From assembly GCF_900116115.1 (NCBI RefSeq), contig NZ_FOZP01000001.1:574071-638070 (forward strand): 64,000 nucleotides of DNA, read 5' to 3'. Position 1 is the first letter of the stretch. Each line of letters opens with the position of its first letter. The DNA comes from Lutibacter maritimus. GTDB taxonomy: Bacteria; Bacteroidota; Bacteroidia; Flavobacteriales; Flavobacteriaceae. Position numbers and translations under genes: made by a program. Of this stretch, positions 59,231-64,000 are shown piece after piece. The notes below the pieces were generated by a model. That model saw only the letters and a program-made list of their open reading frames with translations, was not told the origin of the DNA and made no database searches.

Positions 59231-60466
59231 CTATTTCTTTGGATAGCAGAAATAGTACTTATAAACAGGTTTAGATAATGCTTGAATATTCAAGTGGTCT
59301 GATGCTTCTGTAATATCTTTTATCTTGCCATTTTTATATAAAATTTGGATATTATTTTTAGTTGAATCGTATGCTTGGTTAAAAATTTCGCCTGAATACA
59401 CAAAATAATCAACTTCGTTATCACTTAAATTTAAACTGGTTTTTACTTTATTTTTAACTTTATTTATTTGTGTTAAACTTAATGGTTGACTTTGTAATTT
59501 AACTTTTGGTAACTTTCTATTTATTAAATTTTCTGATAATGTTGATAAAATAAAATCGTCATTAGAAATCCACTCTTTTATGGATGAAAACACATCATAA
59601 TCATCTAATCTTGAAAAGGTTTTTAAAGTTTCATTGGTAAAATTATCTTCATTAATTTGATTTTTTAAAAAGTACTTAAAAGCTTTGCTAGCGGGTAATT
59701 CAACACCTTTTAAGGTTAATTCGTTAGCTCTAACTAACACTTTTTCCATTAATTTTTCTGCTCCTAAACCTGCTTTATGCAAATACGCTTGCCAATACAT
59801 TAATCGGCGTGCTACAATAAATTTTTCTACAGAATAAATTCCTTTTTCTTCTACCATTAATGTATCATCTTTTACATTTAACATGGTTAAAATTCTTTCT
59901 GAATTTATATTTCCTTCAGCAACACCTGTATAAAAGCTATCTCTTTTCAAATAATCAAGCCTATCCATATCTAATTGACTAGCAATTAATTGATGTAAGA
60001 ATTTTCTATGATATTCATCTTTAAAAATGGTAATCGCTAAAGCTAACTTACCTTTAAATTCTTCGTTTAAAGCTACCATAAATTTTAATGAAATACTTTC
60101 GTGTGTAACACCTGTTACAATGCTTTTTTCTAAAGCGTGAGAAAATGGTCCGTGACCAATATCGTGCAATAAAATAGCAATGTATACTGCATTTTCTTCA
60201 TCTAAAGAAATTTCAACACCTTTAAAGCGTAAAATTCTAATGGCGTTTTGCATTAAATACATACTACCAATTGCGTGGTGAAATCTGGTATGGTGCGCTC
60301 CTGGATATACCAAATAAGATAATCCCATTTGCGAAACTCTTCTTAAACGTTGAAAATAAGGATGTTCTATTAAATCGTAAATTAAAGCATTAGGAATAGT
60401 AATAAATCCGTAAATTGGATCGTTTAATATTTTTAGTTTGTTGGTTTGTTTTTCTATCAAAATCAA
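59231..60466 (-). CDS. HD-domain phosphohydrolase
   Basis: A 411-residue protein with a TTG start. The HD metal site is YPGAHHTRFHHAIGSMYLM (about 55-73), ILLHDIGHGPFSH (about 92-104) and a later Asp in ASQLDMDRLDYLKRDS (about 157-172), as in dGTPase-like HD proteins of the YdhJ kind. It may cut (d)NTPs or other phosphoesters. It is divergent from porX with 28 bases between, and sits just before lpxD on its own strand. Confidence 0.9.
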   Translation of the reverse strand: MILIEKQTNKLKILNDPIYGFITIPNALIYDLIEHPYFQRLRRVSQMGLSYLVYPGAHHTRFHHAIGSMYLMQNAIRILRFKGVEISLDEENAVYIAILLHDIGHGPFSHALEKSIVTGVTHESISLKFMVALNEEFKGKLALAITIFKDEYHRKFLHQLIASQLDMDRLDYLKRDSFYTGVAEGNINSERILTMLNVKDDTLMVEEKGIYSVEKFIVARRLMYWQAYLHKAGLGAEKLMEKVLVRANELTLKGVELPASKAFKYFLKNQINEDNFTNETLKTFSRLDDYDVFSSIKEWISNDDFILSTLSENLINRKLPKVKLQSQPLSLTQINKVKNKVKTSLNLSDNEVDYFVYSGEIFNQAYDSTKNNIQILYKNGKIKDITEASDHLNIQALSKPVYKYYFCYPKK

Positions 60467-60481
60467 TGTTTAAATAATATA

Positions 60482-60489
60482 CAAATATA
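60482..60489 (-). promoter_or_regulatory. -7 box TATATTTG for the HD gene
   Basis: Exact TAnnTTTG on the minus strand, 15 bases before the TTG at 60466, within the 28-base space shared with porX. I see no matching box for porX on the plus strand. Confidence 0.55.
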
Positions 60490-60494
60490 GTAAT

Positions 60495-62042
60495 ATGGGC
60501 GCAATAAAAATTTTATGGGTAGATGATGAAATAGATTTATTAAAACCTCACATTCTCTTTTTAGAAAAAAAGGGCTATAATGTTACTAAATGCAACAATG
60601 GTGCAGATGCTATTGATTTATGCGAAACCGATGGTTTTGATATTGTTTTTTTAGATGAAAATATGCCCGGATTAAGTGGTTTAGAAACGCTTTCTAAAAT
60701 TAAAAATAAGCATCAAAATCTTCCTATTGTTATGATTACAAAAAGTGAGGAAGAATATATAATGGAAGATGCTATAGGTAGTAAAATTGCCGATTATTTA
60801 ATTAAACCCGTAAACCCAAATCAAATACTTTTAAGTTTAAAAAAAAACTTAGATCATTCTAGATTAATTTCACAAAAAACGACGTTAAATTATCAACAAG
60901 AGTTTAGAAAAATTTCTATGGATTTAATGATGGTTAATTCAATAGACGAATGGGTTGAAATTTATAAAAATCTAATTTACTGGGAATTAGAATTGGAAAA
61001 TATTTCAGATACTGGAATGGTTGAAATATTAGAAAGTCAAAAAAAAGAAGCTAATTCACTTTTTTTTAAGTTTATAAAATCTAATTATCAAGACTGGTTA
61101 CAGGATGATGATGCTCCAATTTTATCACACACTTTATTTAAAAAAATAATTTTACCAGAAGTTTTAAATTCAAAAGGAACATTATTGGTCGTGATTGATA
61201 ATTTAAGATATGATCAGTTTAGAATATTGGAACTTACCATTAATAACTATTATAAAAAACAAGAAGAAAAATCTTATTTCAGTATTTTACCAACAGCAAC
61301 ACAATATGCCAGAAATGCTATATTTTCTGGTTTAATGCCGCTTGAAATGGAAAAGAAGCATCCAAATTATTGGAAAAATGATACGGATGAAGGTGGTAAA
61401 AATTTATTTGAAGAAGAATTTTTATTCGAACAATTAAAAAGATTGCGACAAAATTTAAAAGTAGGATTTCATAAAATTACCAATATAAAAAATGGTAAAC
61501 AACTAGCTGAAAACTTTAACGCAACTAAAGAAAATGATTTAACGGTTATTGTCTATAATTTTGTTGATATGCTTTCACACTCTAAAACTGAAATGGAAGT
61601 TATAAAAGAATTAGCAAGTGATGACAAGGCGTACCGATCGCTTACAAATAGCTGGTTTATAAATTCTCCTTTATTAGAAATTATACAAAAAGCCCAAAAA
61701 TTAGGTTTAAAACTTATAATTACTACCGATCACGGAACCATAAATTCTAAAGTACCTACAAAAGTAATTGGCGATAAAAATATCAGTTCTAATTTACGTT
61801 ACAAAACAGGACGTAGTCTTACGTATGAAGATAAAGAGGTTTTTGCAGTAAAAAATCCAAAGGATATTATGCTGCCAACACTTCATATTAGTAGTTCCTT
61901 TATTTTTGCAAAAGAAGATTACTTTTTTGCGTACCCAAATAATTACAATCATTTTGTTCAATATTATAAAAACACCTATCAACACGGAGGTATTTCTTTA
62001 GAAGAAATGATAATTCCTTGTGCTATTTTTGAACCAAAATAG
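60495..62042 (+). CDS. porX: Type IX secretion regulator PorX (receiver-PglZ)
   Basis: A 515-residue response regulator. The receiver has VDDEID (about 9-14), phospho-acceptor Asp in VFLDENMPGLSG (about 54) and the Lys in LIKPVNP. The output is a PglZ phosphatase-like domain (about 170-510) with metal-binding patterns LLVVIDNLRYDQ (about 230-241), TDHGT near 415 and HGGISLEEMIIP near the end. PorX with kinase PorY and an ECF sigma factor controls type IX secretion genes in Porphyromonas. No other secretion gene lies in this window. Confidence 0.93.
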   Translation: MGAIKILWVDDEIDLLKPHILFLEKKGYNVTKCNNGADAIDLCETDGFDIVFLDENMPGLSGLETLSKIKNKHQNLPIVMITKSEEEYIMEDAIGSKIADYLIKPVNPNQILLSLKKNLDHSRLISQKTTLNYQQEFRKISMDLMMVNSIDEWVEIYKNLIYWELELENISDTGMVEILESQKKEANSLFFKFIKSNYQDWLQDDDAPILSHTLFKKIILPEVLNSKGTLLVVIDNLRYDQFRILELTINNYYKKQEEKSYFSILPTATQYARNAIFSGLMPLEMEKKHPNYWKNDTDEGGKNLFEEEFLFEQLKRLRQNLKVGFHKITNIKNGKQLAENFNATKENDLTVIVYNFVDMLSHSKTEMEVIKELASDDKAYRSLTNSWFINSPLLEIIQKAQKLGLKLIITTDHGTINSKVPTKVIGDKNISSNLRYKTGRSLTYEDKEVFAVKNPKDIMLPTLHISSSFIFAKEDYFFAYPNNYNHFVQYYKNTYQHGGISLEEMIIPCAIFEPK

Positions 62043-62088
62043 TTTAATAACTTATACCATAATTAATTTAACATTATTTAATACTTAC

Positions 62089-62096
62089 TATATTTG
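62089..62096 (+). promoter_or_regulatory. -7 box TATATTTG for tsaE
   Basis: Exact TAnnTTTG, 27 bases before ATG 62124. Confidence 0.6.
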
Positions 62097-62123
62097 TGCT
62101 TAATTAATTTATAGTTACATATA

Positions 62124-62540
62124 ATGATTTTAAATTATACATTATCAGATTTATCTGAAATTGCAAATGAAGTGATAAAAAACGCAGCTAACAAAGTATT
62201 GCTTTTTTATGGCGAAATGGGTGTTGGAAAAACAACACTTATTAAAGAAATTGTAAAACAATTAGGCGTAAATGATAACGTTAGCTCCCCTACTTTTTCT
62301 TTAGTAAACGAATATCATACTACAACTGGAGAAAAAATTTATCATTTCGACTTTTATAGAATTAATAAAGAAGATGAAGCCTTAGATATGGGCGTTGAAG
62401 AATATTTTTATAGTAATAACTGGTGTTTAGTAGAATGGCCAAATAAAGTTGAAAATTTAGTACCTTTAAATGCTGTAAGTATTACAATTACATCAAATAA
62501 AAATCAACTACGAACTATTACACTAAAAAATAATGGGTAA
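62124..62540 (+). CDS. tsaE: tRNA t6A synthesis ATPase TsaE
   Basis: A 138-residue P-loop protein needed for threonylcarbamoyladenosine at position 37 of ANN-decoding tRNAs. Walker A is GEMGVGKTTLIK (about 30-41); VSSPTFSLVNEY (about 53-64) and YHFDFYRI, then CLVEWPNKV, are the TsaE signatures. The partner genes tsaB, tsaC and tsaD are not here. It overlaps the alanine-dehydrogenase-like gene by eight bases. Confidence 0.95.
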   Translation: MILNYTLSDLSEIANEVIKNAANKVLLFYGEMGVGKTTLIKEIVKQLGVNDNVSSPTFSLVNEYHTTTGEKIYHFDFYRINKEDEALDMGVEEYFYSNNWCLVEWPNKVENLVPLNAVSITITSNKNQLRTITLKNNG

Positions 62541-63735
62541 ACAAATTTCTTCTCCGTTCAGTAAATTCGAATTAATTCCACAAGAAGAGTGTTTAGAAAT
62601 TGCTAAACACAAAGGTTCACTTGTTATTGGAATACCAAAAGAAACGCATTATCAAGAAAAAAGAGTTTGTTTGACACCCGATGCAGTTGCGGCACTAACT
62701 GCACAAGGACATAAATTTGTTATTGAAACGGGCGCAGGAGATGGCGCTAAATTTTCAGATAAAGAATATTCTGAAGCTGGTGCAAAAATATCATACGATG
62801 TTAAAGAAGCCTTTGGTTGCCATATTATTTTAAAAGTTGAACCACCATCTTTAGATGAAATTCAATATATTAATCCGCAAAGTATTTTATTTTCAGCTTT
62901 GCAATTAAAAACGCAAACAAAAAAATATTTTGAAGCTTTGGCAAGTAAAAGAATTACAGCCATTGCGTTTGATTATATTAGAGATGAACATGGTGTTTAT
63001 TCGGTTGTAAAATCATTAAGTGAAATTGCAGGAACTGCTTCCATATTAATTGCCGGAGAAATAATGAGCAATGATAATGGTGGAAATGGTTTGCTACTTG
63101 GTAATATTGGAGGTGTTCCGCCTTGTGAAGTTGTAATTTTAGGAGCAGGAACAGTAGCTGAGTTTGCGGCAAGATCTGCCATTGGTTTAGGAGCAAGTGT
63201 TAAAGTTTTTGACAATTCAATCACCAAGTTAAGAGCACTTCAACATAATTTAGGTCAGTTAATTTATACTTCAACAATACAACCCAAAACACTTCAAAAA
63301 GCTTTAATGCGTTGCGATGTTGTAATTGGAGCAGCACGTGGCGATGCTCGTTCGCCAGTTTTAGTTACTGAAACCATGGTTGAACAAATGAAAGAAGGTG
63401 CTGTAGTAGTTGATGTTAGCATAGATAGAGGCGGTTGTATTGAAACTTCTGAAGTTACAACACATAAAAATCCAACCTTTATAAAACACGGAGTAATACA
63501 TTATTGCGTACCTAATATTCCGTCTCGATATTCCAGAACTGCCTCAGTATCAATTAGTAATATTTTCACTCCTTATTTAATGAATATTGCTGAAGAAGGA
63601 GGTTTTGAAAATGCCTCTCGCATAAATAAAAGTTTACAAAGAGGCATGTATTTTTATCACGGAATTTTAACAAACAAAACAGTTGCTGATTGGTTTAATT
63701 TACCTTTTAGAGATATAAATTTATTATTTTTGTAG
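62533..63735 (+). CDS. Alanine dehydrogenase-like enzyme
   Basis: A 400-residue AlaDH/PNT family protein. The N-terminal domain has GIPKETHYQEKRVCLTPD (about 32-49) with the substrate Arg/Lys, ILKVEPP contains a conserved Lys, and the NAD fold has VILGAGTVAEFAARSAIGLG (about 201-220). Late motif VDVSIDRGGCIETS is typical. Alanine dehydrogenases carry a catalytic His in a TYLHLA motif; here the segment reads FSALQLKTQ, so that His is absent. The usual Bacteroidota name is alanine dehydrogenase, but activity should be treated as unproven. Translationally coupled to tsaE. Confidence 0.85.
   Translation: MGKQISSPFSKFELIPQEECLEIAKHKGSLVIGIPKETHYQEKRVCLTPDAVAALTAQGHKFVIETGAGDGAKFSDKEYSEAGAKISYDVKEAFGCHIILKVEPPSLDEIQYINPQSILFSALQLKTQTKKYFEALASKRITAIAFDYIRDEHGVYSVVKSLSEIAGTASILIAGEIMSNDNGGNGLLLGNIGGVPPCEVVILGAGTVAEFAARSAIGLGASVKVFDNSITKLRALQHNLGQLIYTSTIQPKTLQKALMRCDVVIGAARGDARSPVLVTETMVEQMKEGAVVVDVSIDRGGCIETSEVTTHKNPTFIKHGVIHYCVPNIPSRYSRTASVSISNIFTPYLMNIAEEGGFENASRINKSLQRGMYFYHGILTNKTVADWFNLPFRDINLLFL
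63725..63732 (+). promoter_or_regulatory. -7 box TATTTTTG inside the end of the previous gene
   Basis: Exact TAnnTTTG formed by the last codons before the stop of the alanine-dehydrogenase-like gene, four bases before the ATG at 63737. Confidence 0.55.
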
Positions 63736-63736
63736 C

Positions 63737-64000
63737 ATGACATTTAAGCAACGATTACCATTTTTTTTAGGTGGGTTAACAGTAGGAATTATTATTGTAG
63801 TGTTTTTTTTAGGAAAAAAGAATACCACTTTTGATTACGGTCCTAATGCCAGATTACTTAAAAATATTCGATTGAAAGAACGCATTTTTTCTAATGAAGC
63901 TTTATCAACACTAAAAACTTTTGAAATTGATACAGCCACTATCTCTCAAATATTAAAAGATGGTGATGCGGATATGTGGAACAAAGTTAAATTAGACACT
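63737..64000 (+). CDS. Membrane-anchored protein, probably DUF4258, 3' end outside window
   Basis: The frame starts MTFKQRLPFFLGGLTVGIII, with one membrane segment (about 7-27), and continues KKNTTFDYGPNARLLKNIRL and DTATISQILKDGDADM until the window ends after 88 codons. Short anchored proteins of this kind next to alanine dehydrogenase in Flavobacteriaceae carry DUF4258, and the visible part fits from memory. Function unknown. Its ATG follows the previous stop codon by one base. Confidence 0.65.
   Translation, partial: MTFKQRLPFFLGGLTVGIIIVVFFLGKKNTTFDYGPNARLLKNIRLKERIFSNEALSTLKTFEIDTATISQILKDGDADMWNKVKLDT

Overview
The window is AT-rich chromosomal DNA of a member of the Flavobacteriaceae (phylum Bacteroidota). 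The evidence is the gene content and the promoters. Genes include the type IX secretion regulator PorX (receiver plus PglZ), an LpxC-FabZ fusion, BshA of bacillithiol synthesis, a fused E1 alpha/beta 2-oxoacid dehydrogenase, a two-gene-type transketolase, DUF4252 and DUF3810 proteins and many SusD-era style lipoproteins. Most promoters carry the Bacteroidota -7 box TAnnTTTG, and Shine-Dalgarno sequences are largely absent. I cannot name a genus. I saw no rRNA, tRNA, insertion sequence or true CRISPR array.

Layout. 1-1.2 kb: the end of a TOPRIM-domain gene, then 0.7 kb of very AT-rich DNA. 1.9-7.3 kb: methyltransferase, MFS transporter, thioredoxin, a 59-residue CPXCG zinc-ribbon-like protein coupled to a TauE/SafE permease, OmpA and lipocalin lipoproteins, and a pseudouridine synthase. 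7.3-7.7 kb: two tandem nested palindromes with related ends. 7.7-15.6 kb: Hsp20, a histidine kinase overlapping a receiver-Crp fusion regulator, fused E1, an Lrp regulator, an M14 peptidase, and a divergent XRE regulator with five operator-like palindromes. 15.6-22.3 kb: M1 aminopeptidase, an ECF sigma/anti-sigma/DUF4252/DUF4252 operon, S41 peptidase, cold-shock protein. 22.6-28.4 kb: accessory-like stretch with glycosyltransferase, thioesterase, CAP lipoprotein, MarR regulator, cytochrome c, DUF2202, and an unusual set of noncoding repeats and foldable elements between 24.9 and 26.95 kb.

28.5-48.1 kb is largely housekeeping: typA, proline dehydrogenase, aroB, bshA, transketolase N-half, dnaB, M48 peptidase, the RelA/SpoT homologue, fur-family gene, purA, OstA-like protein and a class III aminotransferase. 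48.2-53.4 kb holds a 40-residue peptide gene, a VWA lipoprotein, and a second ECF sigma system with two lipoproteins; two matching promoter-like sequences (TGTAGCG-N16-CGTAA) suggest one autoregulated regulon. 53.5-59.2 kb is the lipid A cluster lpxD, lpxC-fabZ, lpxA, efp, a second lpxD-like gene and sucD. 59.2-64 kb: HD phosphohydrolase, divergent porX, tsaE, an alanine-dehydrogenase-like gene and a gene cut by the window end.

The most interesting material is regulatory and noncoding: the palindrome pair at 7.3-7.7 kb, the repeat family and folded leaders at 24.9-26.95 kb, the XRE operator array with embedded -7 boxes, the ECF promoter pair, and the unrecognised 40-residue peptide gene with its own promoter and terminator.
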